A DNA stretch of 37,500 nt, taken from Mesostigma viride. Its lineage: Eukaryota > Streptophyta > Mesostigmatophyceae > Mesostigmatales > Mesostigmataceae. Made by a program: the position numbers and the translations under genes. The notes under the pieces were generated by a model, which was not told the origin of the DNA, made no database searches, and worked only from the letters and a program-made list of their open reading frames with translations. Shown piece after piece: positions 23,023 to 31,640 of the stretch. The stretch lies in NCBI GenBank assembly GCA_009746045.1, contig RPFO01001677.1, forward strand, positions 82,501-120,000, written 5' to 3'. How positions within the stretch are numbered: position 1 is the first letter of the stretch; the number at the start of each line of letters is the position of its first letter.

Positions 23023-23176
23023 GGGCGGCCGGGTATAAGTGAGCGCTGTGTGGCGTGCACGCCGGGCAAGGCTAACCTTTGGGCCTTGGGGCTTCAGGGG
23101 CCGTGGGGGGTGGCGTGCAGGACTGCGGGACTGAGGGCGCGGCGCGGCGGGCAAACGGGTGGCGTACCCGGCGCGC

Positions 23177-23320
23177 GCATTAACTTTGGTTGACCAGCGA
23201 ATCTGTTATCGCTCGTAACATTGTGCGGAACCTTAGAAGCCGAGTGGCAAAAGGTTTCCGCACAACAATATCCTGACTAAAACCTAGCCTCTTGCATGGG
23301 CGAAGACGAATCACTAGGCT
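23177..23320. repeat. Dispersed repeat C, copy 1, with conserved hairpin
   Basis: Matches 24323-24475 over at least 100 bases: TTTGGTTGACCAGCGA, TTGTGCGGAACCTTAGAAGC, GAGTGGCAAAAGGTTTCCGC and CACTAGG/CTCTAGTG further right. ATTGTGCGGAACCTT (about 23220-23234) and AAGGTTTCCGCACAA form the arms of a stem-loop with a loop of about 17 bases. Confidence 0.75.
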
Positions 23321-23329
23321 CGGAACACC

Positions 23330-23585
23330 CGCAAATATGAATATGAATAGTATGAGCGCAAGTGGCGCTGATATATGGATATCTATCTGTACTCGATCCG
23401 CGTGCGCATGATAGACAAGGAGAAATGGGCTGCCGTCTGCGATAAGTGACCTTCCTTGGGGGCATTCTCCTGTTTTCTCCCCTTGCACGGGCCCCGCGGC
23501 CCATGGCTAGAATGCAGGGTAGGAGTCCGCAGGTGCAGGTTATAATTGCCCCTGAGGATAGCCGCTACACTAACACCTCGTCTGC
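23330..23585 (-). mobile_element. Possible tRNA-derived SINE with (TTCATA) end
   Basis: On the minus strand TAGTGTAGCGG (plus coordinates 23562-23572) fits the Pol III A-box pattern TRGYNNAGYGG in full. About 40 bases downstream, near 23522-23532, is a half-matching B-box (GGACTCC portion). The body continues to ATATCAGCGCCAC...TTGCGCTCATA and two TTCATA units at about 23333-23350. The same GCGCCAC...GCGCTCATA piece recurs beside the TTCATA array at about 24090-24115. No cloverleaf can be drawn, so it is not a working tRNA gene. Confidence 0.35.
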
Positions 23586-23649
23586 CACTACAGTAGAGGA
23601 CAGCTAGCTCAGATGAGGATTATATCCCCCTCTAGTGACTATGAGGTTG

Positions 23650-24080
<431 letters not shown>

Positions 24081-24087
24081 TGGATAA

Positions 24088-24330
24088 GAATATGAGCGCA
24101 ACACGGTGGCGCTGATATGAATATGAATATGAATATGAATATGAATATGAATATGAATATGAATATGAATATGAATATGAATAACAATGGGCGCCGCGGG
24201 TGTCAAATTGGGGGGAAACAATTCATCTCCGAGTGCATGGATTCGAACCTGTGCCTCGAAGGGACATATAGTAGATCTTAAACAGGATAGTATTGTGCGG
24301 CCGGAAGCCTTTTGCCACTGCGCATTAGCT
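24088..24330 (-). mobile_element. Possible tRNA-derived SINE with (TTCATA)n tail
   Basis: The minus strand contains GGTTCGAATCC (plus 24238-24248), a perfect Pol III B-box. About 70 bases upstream is an A-box-like TGGCAAAAGGC (plus about 24308-24318). About 60 bases downstream the sequence enters (TTCATA)n (24113-24182) and ends with ATATCAGCGCC...GCGCTCATATTC. The T-arm bases around the B-box pair at only two positions and no acceptor stem is found. This argues for a tRNA-derived element, not a tRNA gene. The A-box choice is uncertain. Confidence 0.4.
24113..24182. repeat. (ATGAAT)n microsatellite
   Basis: About 11-12 uninterrupted copies of ATGAAT, directly preceded by ATGAGCGCAACACGGTGGCGCTGAT written here in part as AGCGC...GCGCT, a short hairpin. 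A two-copy version with the same neighbour lies at about 23335-23375. Confidence 0.95.
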
Positions 24331-24475
24331 TTGGTTGACCAGCGAGTGATTAATATCGCTGGTAATATTGTGCGGAACCTTAGAAGCTGAGTGGCAAAAG
24401 GTTTCCGCACAATATTAACCTCACTAACTAGACCCTGTTTTGGGCTCAGTGCAGGCGAAGCCAGCGCGGCGGGTC
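24323..24475. repeat. Dispersed repeat C, copy 2, with conserved hairpin
   Basis: Second copy of the 23177-23320 repeat. AATATTGTGCGGAACCTT (about 24364-24381) and AAGGTTTCCGCACAATATT (about 24398-24416) form an 18-bp stem with a one-base bulge. A third, related arm, ATTGTGCGG...CCTTTTGCCACT (24292-24319), lies just left, so AGTGGCAAAAGG...GCACAAT is present in inverted orientation at both ends of 24292-24416. This could be a small fold-back element. Confidence 0.65.
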
Positions 24476-24482
24476 ACTCTAG

Positions 24483-24500
24483 TGCTGAAGTAAGCAAGTT

Positions 24501-24548
<48 letters not shown>

Positions 24549-24656
24549 GGTACTTGCGTGTCATGCGCATGGGCATGCCACGGAGCATGCACTATATGCT
24601 AAGCTCATTAGAAAAATGAATACACGAAAGTTACAAATATCGTCTGCATCATGCCC
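24483..24656 (-). mobile_element. (CTTA)n-tailed small retroelement, copy 4
   Basis: Starts on the plus strand with about 60 bp of (AAGT)n (the reverse of the tail), then CTTGCGTGTCATGCGCATGG, GGCATGCCACGGAG, CTCATTAGAAAAATGAA and ACGAAAGTTACAAATATCG, ending at GTCTGCATCATGCC. This 5' end matches that of copy 3, giving a body of at least 110 bp. An extra 8-9 bases (CATGCACTATATG region) are inserted relative to other copies. No target duplication was recognised. Confidence 0.8.
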
Positions 24657-24841
24657 GGCGCCCAACAAAGAGAGCATACACTATGCTGAACCCAAGGTGG
24701 TTCAGCACGAGATTGGGTTAGGACTGACCATGCAGATCTGGTTGTAACTGATTAGGCTGTCCGTCACAGATCATACGTAAGTTAGGGTTAAGCTACATAA
24801 ACTCTGGCCAGCCATTGTTGGCGGCTGACCATGCAGCAGTA

Positions 24842-24915
24842 AGTAAGTAAGTACTTGCGTGTCATGCGCAAAGGCATGCCACGGAGTACTATGCTAATCT
24901 CATTAGAAAAAAGTA
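24842..24915 (-). mobile_element. (CTTA)n-tailed small retroelement, copy 5
   Basis: A short copy (74 bp) with the same core and three AAGT units. It is flanked by a perfect 11-bp duplication, ATGCAGCAGTA (24831-24841 and 24916-24926). It is nearly identical to copy 2 in the core (GCGCAAAGGCATGCCACGG), so these two may be recent or share a source. Confidence 0.82.
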
Positions 24916-25158
24916 ATGCAGCAGTACATATGCCAACTTATCCTAATGCCAAGGTGTCTCATCGTCCATTCGTGAGCCATTTGGCATTCGCCCACTGCAT
25001 TAGACTGTACCCACCTGGCACGGTCAGAGCGGCACCAACTCCCACGACGAGTGGACCCCTGGGAATGGGCTGCTGCCATCTAGCTCCACGTACCCTCCGC
25101 AACGATGCTGCCACACTAGTAAATTGGGCCCTGACATTGTCAGTTTTCCCTTTTTTTG

Positions 25159-25300
25159 CACCTGATAAACGCTGATAAACGCTGATAAACGCTGATAAAC
25201 GCTGATAAACACTGATAAACGCCTGATAAAGTCCTGATAAACGCCTGATAATGGCCTGATAATGGCTTTTTTTCCCTGATAAAACTGATAAAAACTGATA
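25159..25300. repeat. 10-bp minisatellite GATAAACGCT and variants
   Basis: Five regular units of GATAAACGCT, then degenerate units with CCTGATAA spacing, to about 25300. Some 13 GATAA motifs fall in about 130 bp, all on the plus strand. GATAA matches the core bound by GATA-type zinc fingers, but no function is shown. Confidence 0.92.
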
Positions 25301-25337
25301 AAAAAAGGCACAGTTTTGACATTTTTCTGATATAAAA

Positions 25338-25500
25338 GGGGTGATAAATTATCAGAAAAAATCAGGAGCACTCAGGGGTGATAAATTATCAGAAAAAATC
25401 AGGAGCACTCAGGGGTGATAAATTATCAGGAAAATCAGGAGCACTCAGGGGTGATAAGTTATCAGAAAAATCAGGAGCACCCAAGGGTGATAAGTTATTA
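25338..25500. repeat. 37-bp minisatellite with TGATAAATTATCA palindrome
   Basis: Four units of 36-37 bp plus a partial one (starts at 25338, 25375, 25412, 25448, 25484). Each has GGGTGATAAATTATCAG, an A-run, then TCAGGAGCACTCA. The first three contain the perfect 13-bp palindrome TGATAAATTATCA; the last two carry G in the centre. It shares the GATAA core with the neighbouring 10-bp repeat and ends 26 bp before the TIR element. Confidence 0.93.
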
Positions 25501-25526
25501 ATTTTCACAGGACCATGATTCATTAA

Positions 25527-27244
25527 CTCGTCGTCTGTCCCTGGTCCTCTACGGAGGACTGAGTTGAACTCAGTCCTCTCTAGAGGACCGAGTTTTTGGG
25601 TTTCGTAGAAAATTCGCCCCGGTCAGAATGTTTGACAAAAAAATTCTCTCAAAATTTATTCAAATACTACGTGAAAAGATCTTTCTTGGACATATTTTTG
25701 GGATTTTTTTGGATTTGGTATGCGCGGCTAACTGTACGGTCAAAGTACAGGTGGTAAGGGTACTTTTCCACGTGAAACGCGAGTTCCGGAAATGCACGAC
25801 CTAGCCATGGCGGCTCGCGCCCATGCATGCAGTTTACGTTTGCGGACGAGTTAGCCGTCCAAACTCAGTAAATAGATTTAAAATGCCCTAAAGATGATAT
25901 AAATCAATTTTTAGCTCGCGGGGATGCGATTTACCCGGTGTCGGCACTGTTCTTGCTGGAAAAAACTGCGATAAGGCAGGTCGACGGAATTGATTACTGC
26001 GCTTGCTTTCCGGCGCAATTTCAATGGCTGATAGGTTTCTTTCTACATGTTAACATGATTTGCATTAGAATATATTGAGTGACAGTATAGATTTGATGAT
26101 CTCGACCATTCTGTCACGTCATGGTCTATGTGCCGCAAAGTGCCACTTTTGCGGGCACCGCCTGGGCCAAGGTAACGCCAGCCGTGCCAGGTAAAGCCGG
26201 ATAATCGTTGCCTCTTCGTTCCTTGGTGTTCGTACATGAGTTTAAGCTTGCGAGGCGTTGTCAGGTTCAAGTCTTGATGCTCTTTCTTGACCGTTGCCTG
26301 CCCCTCTCTAAAACCCCCTTTTCAGATGATGTTAGCAGGCATTTGCCTTAACCCAGTGTAGTTGTGCAGGGTTTTAGGAGCTGTGCAGGTTTAAACACCT
26401 TCATAGATGTTAGTTATTCTTTTGCTACGTTCATACTGCATGATTGTGTGGCCACGGGCTGCGTCAAGGGTGCATTCAAGCTTTTACGGGTGAGTGAAAA
26501 GTCTTGGTGACAAACCACTGCCATCATGTGCCAGCAACTATGTTGGCCACATCATGGCAAGGCAAAACAGTTATAGCCATATCTATTGTTGTTTGAAACA
26601 ATGGAAATATGCTTAACCTACCCATTATATTGGTGGTTGACACTTATAACATAACCCTTTGTTGGTAGGTATCCAAGCCCATTCCCTACATGCATGCATA
26701 GGCTCTCACTACATGATAAGGTATGATATACCTGAAGTATGATGATGCAAGTGTGTTGTCCTGTAATGCTTGAAGGGAAATGAGTTGATTTGGATGGTTG
26801 GTGGCCACGGTGATGTAGTATGACCGCACTTACATGCTAGCAAAGTTAGCAAAAGCCCCATTCCTCTCCTGAGGACTGAGAGTTTTTTAATTGTTTCAGG
26901 CAGTTGCAGTGGCCAAATGGAGCCCAGTTTTTTGCCACGCTTCAAGAACTATGTTGTTTACGTGCCTATATTTTTTCTTCATGCACCAGGATTTGATTGA
27001 ATTTTTCCCACTCGTTCTTATCCCGAAATATGCAAATTCGCGAGGGGCGCCCAACGTCCGTGTAATTTTCAGGTGTTCGGGTCAAGTTTTCACATATGCA
27101 GTATTTTTGCCAACAAAATGATATCTAGTACACCCCAGATCCACATCAAAACATTTGGGATGGACCCCCCACCTAGTCGCTACACGCGGTTGAAAATTGT
27201 CAACTCAGTCCTCCTGTGAGGACTGAGTTGGGACAGACGACGAG
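25527..27244. mobile_element. Non-autonomous TIR element, 1.7 kb
   Basis: Ends are inverted: CTCGTCGTCTGTCCC at 25527-25541 and its reverse complement at 27230-27244, both flanked outside by TTAA (25523-25526 and 27245-27248). A second inner inverted block (GGAGGACTGAGTTG) follows at 25553-25566, matching 27201-27214. Each end also folds on itself: a 12-bp-arm hairpin at 25554-25578, and a 13-bp-arm hairpin at 27201-27230 with a CTGT loop. The flanks fit either a TTAA duplication or a TA duplication with A/T extending the TIR, so superfamily (piggyBac-like or Tc1/mariner-like) is open. No transposase frame is seen; internal frames are short. Confidence 0.78.
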
Positions 27245-27435
27245 TTAATTAATTGAAATATGACGCATAGCTTATGCTTCAAAGGTGAGGTTGGCTCAAG
27301 ACGTCGGCTATGACACAAGCTGGTGGCCACAACGTGCCACAGATTACTGAAGGGACTAAAATTCAGTGCACAGATGTCATTTCAAATGCTGTAATGTCTA
27401 AGCCATCCCAAAATCGATTGCCCCCATGTAGATAA

Positions 27436-27543
27436 CTAGCTTGAGTGCTCTTTGCCGGGGCAGCACAGGGGGGCTTCCACAGTTTCTTGGGGACACAAAG
27501 GTCCCTGCTCCGCCAGTGCTGCTGCAGGGCTGGCGGGTTGGTC
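27436..27543 (-). other. Possible alternative last exon
   Basis: Read from the acceptor TGATTGCAG (AG at 27544-27545), the frame that joins in phase to the donor at 28080 is open for 35 residues (starts DQPASPAAALAEQGPL) and ends at TAG 27436. The acceptor and preceding intron are duplicates of those before the main last exon. It would replace the 40-residue tail of the gene at 27734-30305. A different frame of the same exon is open to 27363, but it would need the preceding exon to be read through its stop. Confidence 0.35.
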
Positions 27544-28112
27544 CTGCAATCACGTGACAGGGGATTGACAATGCAACACATATAATGCATGATGGCCGAC
27601 AGTCAGTCCATTGTAAGACAGCATGCAACATCAATGGCAGTCTTCTACATGGAGCATTTGTAGCAATCAAACATGCACTTAACAACCATGCAGATGCAAA
27701 AGCCCAGCAGCTATATACTTACAGATGGCATGTTCATGCAGCTTCCTGGATAGGGCCTTGTGTGTTCACAAGCTGATCGGTTGATGAGGTCACCTCCGGC
27801 AGGTCGATGGAAACCACGTTGTCATTGATGGGAAGCTCATTGCCTTTTCCGAGATCCTGTAATTGCGTGACAGGGGGTTGACAATGCAACACATATAATG
27901 CATGACAGCCTTTAGTCAGTCCACTGCAAGAAAATAAAGAAATGTTGCACTGTCAAATGTTGTATGGGTAGGCAATGTTTTTCAACATCAAAGGCAGTTT
28001 TCTACTGGGACCCTTGGTAGCAAACAAACATCCAGTAAACACTCATCATGCAGATGCGAAAGCCCGAAAGCTATACTTACAGCTGGGGCCTTCATGGAGC
28101 TTCCCGGATGGG
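27540..28112 (-). repeat. Duplicated exon end plus intron
   Basis: 27540-27752 and 27855-28112 are diverged copies. Both contain an exon end with AAGCT(C/G)CATGAA, a GTAAGTATA donor, GCTTTTGCATCTGCATG or GCTTTCGCATCTGCATG, GCATTATATGTGTTGCATTG and CCCTGTCACG followed by an acceptor. The second block has an extra stretch of about 45 bp (27928-27975). It shows that the 3' part of the gene grew by tandem duplication. Confidence 0.8.
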
Positions 28113-30305
28113 ATGATGTTGACAGTGACAGCCGCCGCGGCTGCGCAGCTAGCAATGCCCTGAGCAGCTCACCCTGCTCTGCAAGCTGCCGTTGGAGGTC
28201 CAACAGCTCTGTGTTTGCTGAGGTCGCGGAAGCCTGTAAGGGCAGGGGCGCTGGCGCGAGCGCGGGCGCAGGCATAGGCACAGGTGCGAGCGCAGGGAGG
28301 GGCGCTGCCGCGAGCGCAGGAGCAGGCGTGGGCGCAAGGACATCCGAGGGCTTTGATGACCGCTTGGGCGCAGGTGCCTTCCCTTTGCGCGCTGGTGCCC
28401 TCCGCTTCCCCTTTGGCGCCGACTCCGACTCCGGCTCCAACTCAGACTCCGACTCAGACTCAGGGTCCGAGAGCCGCTGATAGCTGTACTCATTCTGTAC
28501 CCTTGCGCGAAGGTCCGCCGGTTGTACGTCGCCCAACAAGACCCATGACAGCTCACGGGAGTCGGCCTCTCCATAGTGGAGCATTTCCAGGTCGAAATGG
28601 TAGTGGGTGTCGGGCTCCCCGTCAGGGTCCACGAACGTGAACGTCCACGATGGCAAACTGGGTTTGTATTCAGACACATACCCGAGCGACCACACAAATT
28701 CAGCGCCTTTTTCCCGAGTGGCCTTCAGAAACCACTTTTGTGCGATTACTGAGCCCGTGGCCACCGTGTCCGCGAAGCTCGTTGGACAAGGGAGCATCGT
28801 TGCATGTGGGGTCATCTGCTGCAAGTAGTGGGAGAGGCCCTGGTCGGAAGGTGGAGCGCCCTTGCGAGTCTTTGCAGCCCCCCGGGCCTTGTTCGCAGCG
28901 GGAGCCGGTGCCGGGGCGGCCTTGTTCGCAGCGGGAGCCGGTGCCGGGGCGGCCTTGTTCGCGGCGGGAGCGGGTGCCGGGGCGGCCTTGTTCGCAGCAG
29001 GAGCCGGTGCCGGGGCGGCCTGGTGCGCGGCGGGAGCTGGTGCCGGGGCGGCCTTCTTTGCAGCGGGAGCTGGTAACGGGGCAGCCTTGTGCGCAGCGGG
29101 CGTTGTTGGCGGGGCGGCCTTGTGCGCAGCGGGAGCCAGCGGTGCCGGGGCGGCCTTGTGCACAGCGGGAGCCGGAAGTGCCGGGGCGGCCTTGTGCACA
29201 GCGGGAGCCGGTGCCGGGGCCGCCTTGTGCGCGGCGGGAGCTGGTGGCGGGGCGGCCTTGTGCTCAGCGGGAGACGGTGCCGGCGCGGCAGCCTTGTGCG
29301 CAGCGGGTGTTGTTGGCCCAGCAGCCTTCTTTGACCGCTTCAGCAGATGGATGTTTGCTGGAGCCTTTGTGGCTTCTGCACCCTCCAGGCACAGGTTATA
29401 GCATGCAATCAGATTCACGAGTATATGACCATGTGACAGGAGTCAGGGTGGTGAAAGGACGAACCAAGTTGCAATGAGAATAGGCATTCAAGCGAGCACA
29501 TCACACCACTTGACCCTGCACGCCAAAAAACCATCTCAGCCATACACATGAACAAATACAACGCTGTGGACTTCACTTAGAGAAAAATGCTTGCACGTAC
29601 TATGCTTACACACTGAAAGTATCAAAGAGTATGCGCAACAAAAATATCCAACGCATCTCTTACCGGCACAGTGCACAGCGGCCAGCACCACCGATCCGGC
29701 CTTGTCGGCAACGGGCTCCACTGAAAGAGGGGATGGGGGCAGGGTTGGAAGTTTGGAGTTGCATTGGTGGGCATGGCACAGCAGCATGGGATATGAGGTT
29801 GGGAAACCAACGTCATTTACGTGAGCTACCCTCCCAGAGCCTATGCAGCCTCAAACTCCCCCTGGACCCTCCGCCCCCACGGGGGGCTCACTTTCACACA
29901 GTTGTTGGAAAAGGGCAAAAGTATTTACCTAAAGAACTTACCTAATGCATAGTTCCATTCCGGTATAGCCGGTAGGATGAAGAAATGTAGTAATAACGCA
30001 TTTGTGGATGAAACAATTGCTGTAAGGAAAGCCGAAATGTGCAGCTGAAAAAACAATAGACGACCAAGAATTCACATTTAAGCATGCCTGTATACGTACT
30101 GGCAGGATACACCATTCCAGACGAATATACCTTCAAAGCCTGGCACTGGAGGCGGTGGGGACACTGCTCCGAATGTAGCAGAAGCGAGGCCGCCACTACG
30201 GATGCTGTCAATCTGTGCGTAAAGAGCGGCAATCTGAGCCTCCTGGGCTGCCGACAGCGCTGAACTTGTCGGAGTCGAGGGAGTCAGGCCCTGCGGCCGC
30301 GGCAT
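27734..30305 (-). CDS. Five-exon gene, Ala/Pro/Lys-repeat protein of 575 residues, function unknown
   Basis: Exons 30305-30131, 30019-29942, 29720-29664, 29375-28081 and 27856-27734 (stop included) join in one frame. Donors are GTATAT, GTAAGT, GTAAGA and GTAAGT; acceptors are CCTTACAG, CTTTCAG, GGTGCAG and AATTACAG. Residues about 18-36 look helical (AQEAQIAALYAQIDSI). Exon 2 gives a hydrophobic stretch (ALLLHFFILPAI). Residues 124-266 are 13 repeats of 11-12 residues of the type AAPAPAPAANK. Residues about 283-400 are globular; the segment GSVIAQKWF...FVWSLGYV...WTFTFVDPDGEPD loosely recalls Tudor-like barrels. Then come an acidic Ser/Glu run and a basic patch (407-445), a Pro/Ala linker and a leucine coiled coil (about 491-514). 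This suggests a nuclear, nucleic-acid- or chromatin-associated protein, but no family is recognised. The start is the first ATG of the open frame; a longer N terminus is possible (see 30208-30636). Confidence 0.55.
28888..29316 (-). repeat. 33/36-bp coding minisatellite in exon 4
   Basis: Thirteen in-frame units encode 11-12 residues of the form AAP-P-PA-(H/N)K. Unit length stays a multiple of three throughout. The four units nearest 28888 are almost identical at the DNA level, while those near 29316 have diverged, so expansion is recent at one side. Lysine-alanine-proline composition resembles histone H1 tails, but no H1 globular domain is present. Confidence 0.9.
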
Positions 30306-30636
30306 GATCGCCGGAGGCGACGGCTGCTTTAAAGCCACTCTTGTCTACAAGGTCGGCGTAGGCCTCCTTGGCGTCACTGTACTGTCTGAAAAGGTGGGTG
30401 GATATAAAAGGGCAGATGGTCACGCATCGTTTAACTACTGCCGCCAGCAGGGTCGCGTCTTGTTCCTTCTTGCTATATCTCTCGTTCAGATATTTTTTTG
30501 AATTACTGTGTATCACCTTTTTTGCTACCTCCTCCCAGTCATCTTTACTCGCGTGTTGTGGGCGCGCTTCGTCGTCAAGGGCATCGTTGAATCTGTTCCA
30601 TACCGCCTGATCCGCCGTGACTCTTACCAATGCCAT
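30208..30636 (-). CDS. Upstream ORF or shifted N-terminal exon, 142 residues
   Basis: Opens at ATG 30636 (MALVRVTADQAVWNRFNDAL) and runs through a charged helical region (KDDWEEVAKKVIHSNSKKYL, later QYSDAKEAYADLVDKSGFKA) to a stop at 30208. The last about 100 bases overlap the start of the five-exon gene in another frame. The amino-acid texture is protein-like, so I think it is either the true N terminus of that gene, separated by a frameshift or an intron I could not place, or an upstream ORF. A CCACCTTTTCAG acceptor-like site lies at about 30393-30404. No family is recognised. Confidence 0.4.
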   Translation of the reverse strand: MALVRVTADQAVWNRFNDALDDEARPQHASKDDWEEVAKKVIHSNSKKYLNERYSKKEQDATLLAAVVKRCVTICPFISTHLFRQYSDAKEAYADLVDKSGFKAAVASGDHAAAAGPDSLDSDKFSAVGSPGGSDCRSLRTD

Positions 30637-30639
30637 TTG

Positions 30640-31138
30640 AATCCGCGCGCATAGGGATATCCACCAACGACTATTGAGGGACTTCGCGAACTGAAGGCCT
30701 TGCGGCAACAGTCACCTTGCTCTTTCCATCAACGGGGACGCACTTGCGGACGCGTAGCTAGTGACCGTAGATCGGCAGGGATCGGACGGCCAAATTCAAA
30801 GCACCGCGAAAAATTTGCGACTTGAAGGGTTGCCGCGTAAGGTGTTCCACGGAAAGATTGTAAAGCAGCTCCCCCTCGCCAGTCAGTCAGTGGCGCCGGC
30901 AGCACAGGCAGAGGTTCTATTGGCGTCAAGTAAGAAAGAAGCACCGCTGTGTTCAATGATACCGCGTACGAACCCGACTAGAGGTCACGGAGTAAGGAGC
31001 CAATCCATGTTCGGTTTGAAACTGACCACGGGTTGTTACTGGTAGATAGAGTCGGTGTGGCTTAGCTCCAAGGGATACACACAACTATATCTTCTAGGGG
31101 CCGGTGCAGTCGCGCCGCGCTGCGTACTTTATAGCTGT
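30640..31138. other. Intergenic, possible promoter side of the minus-strand gene
   Basis: No supported gene. The short frames on either strand have no domain. The stretch ends in a T-run (31139-31151). No TATA box that could be tied to a start was seen. Confidence 0.4.
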
Positions 31139-31165
31139 TTTTTTTTTTTTTGAGACTATACGCTA

Positions 31166-31639
31166 AGTGTCGGCGCTTGGTATGTGCTGTTTGGAGTGGC
31201 GTGATCCACAACGTCGTTGTGGGTCACGCTCCACTTCGCAGTGCACTCCCGGGTGCACACGGGTGTACACTCCGGGTGTACACGGGTGTACACGCCGGGT
31301 GCACTTCGGTCTACTGCCACACGCTAAGGCACTGTATGCACTGTATGTAGTGGCGTGACCCACAACGAAGTGGGTGCACACGGGTGTACACTCCGGGTGT
31401 ACACGGGTGTACACGCCGGGTGCACTTCGGTCTACTGCCACACGCTAAGGCACTGTATGCACTGTATGTAGTAAAGTGACCCACAACGACGTTGTGGATC
31501 ACGCCACTACATAACATATGTACAGTATGCAAGCGCCGACACTTGAGCGTGGCGGTGGGCCGAAGTGTAGCGTGACCCACAACGACGTTGTGGATCACGC
31601 CACTACATAACATATGTACAGTATGCAAGCGCCGACACT
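31166..31639. mobile_element. Fold-back TIR element, 474 bp
   Basis: The left end AGTGTCGGCGCTTG (31166-31179) and the right end CAAGCGCCGACACT (about 31626-31639) are inverted. The similarity extends inward about 62-69 bp through GGCGTGATCCACAACG and TTGTGGGTCAC. The outer bases are TA on both sides (31164-31165, 31640-31641), which fits a TA target. The right terminal repeat is present twice (31476-31544 and 31572-31640), and the interior is a tandem duplication (31251-31472). There is no coding capacity. Confidence 0.72.
31251..31472. repeat. Tandem 121-bp duplication with GGGTGTACAC motifs
   Basis: Two nearly perfect 101-bp copies (31251-31351 and 31372-31472) separated by 20 bp. Each has GGGTGCACAC, GGGTGTACAC (three times in variants) and GGGTGCACTTCGG, followed by GCCACACGCTAAGGCACTG. 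GTGTACAC is itself an 8-bp palindrome. It lies within the fold-back element. Confidence 0.92.
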
Positions 31640-31640
31640 T

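Noticed and set aside
24230-24325. Functional tRNA gene on the minus strand
   Set aside because: The B-box is perfect, but the T-stem pairs at only two positions, no acceptor stem forms and the A-B distance is too long without a definable intron.
25024-25371. Minus-strand ORF with repeated FISVYQRLSA
   Set aside because: Reading of the GATAA minisatellite; periodic because of the 10-bp unit, not a protein repeat.
28094-29477. Plus-strand ORFs opposite exon 4 (Gly/Ala/Arg-rich)
   Set aside because: Shadows of the Ala/Pro coding repeat. The minus strand has intron junctions in phase; the plus strand does not.
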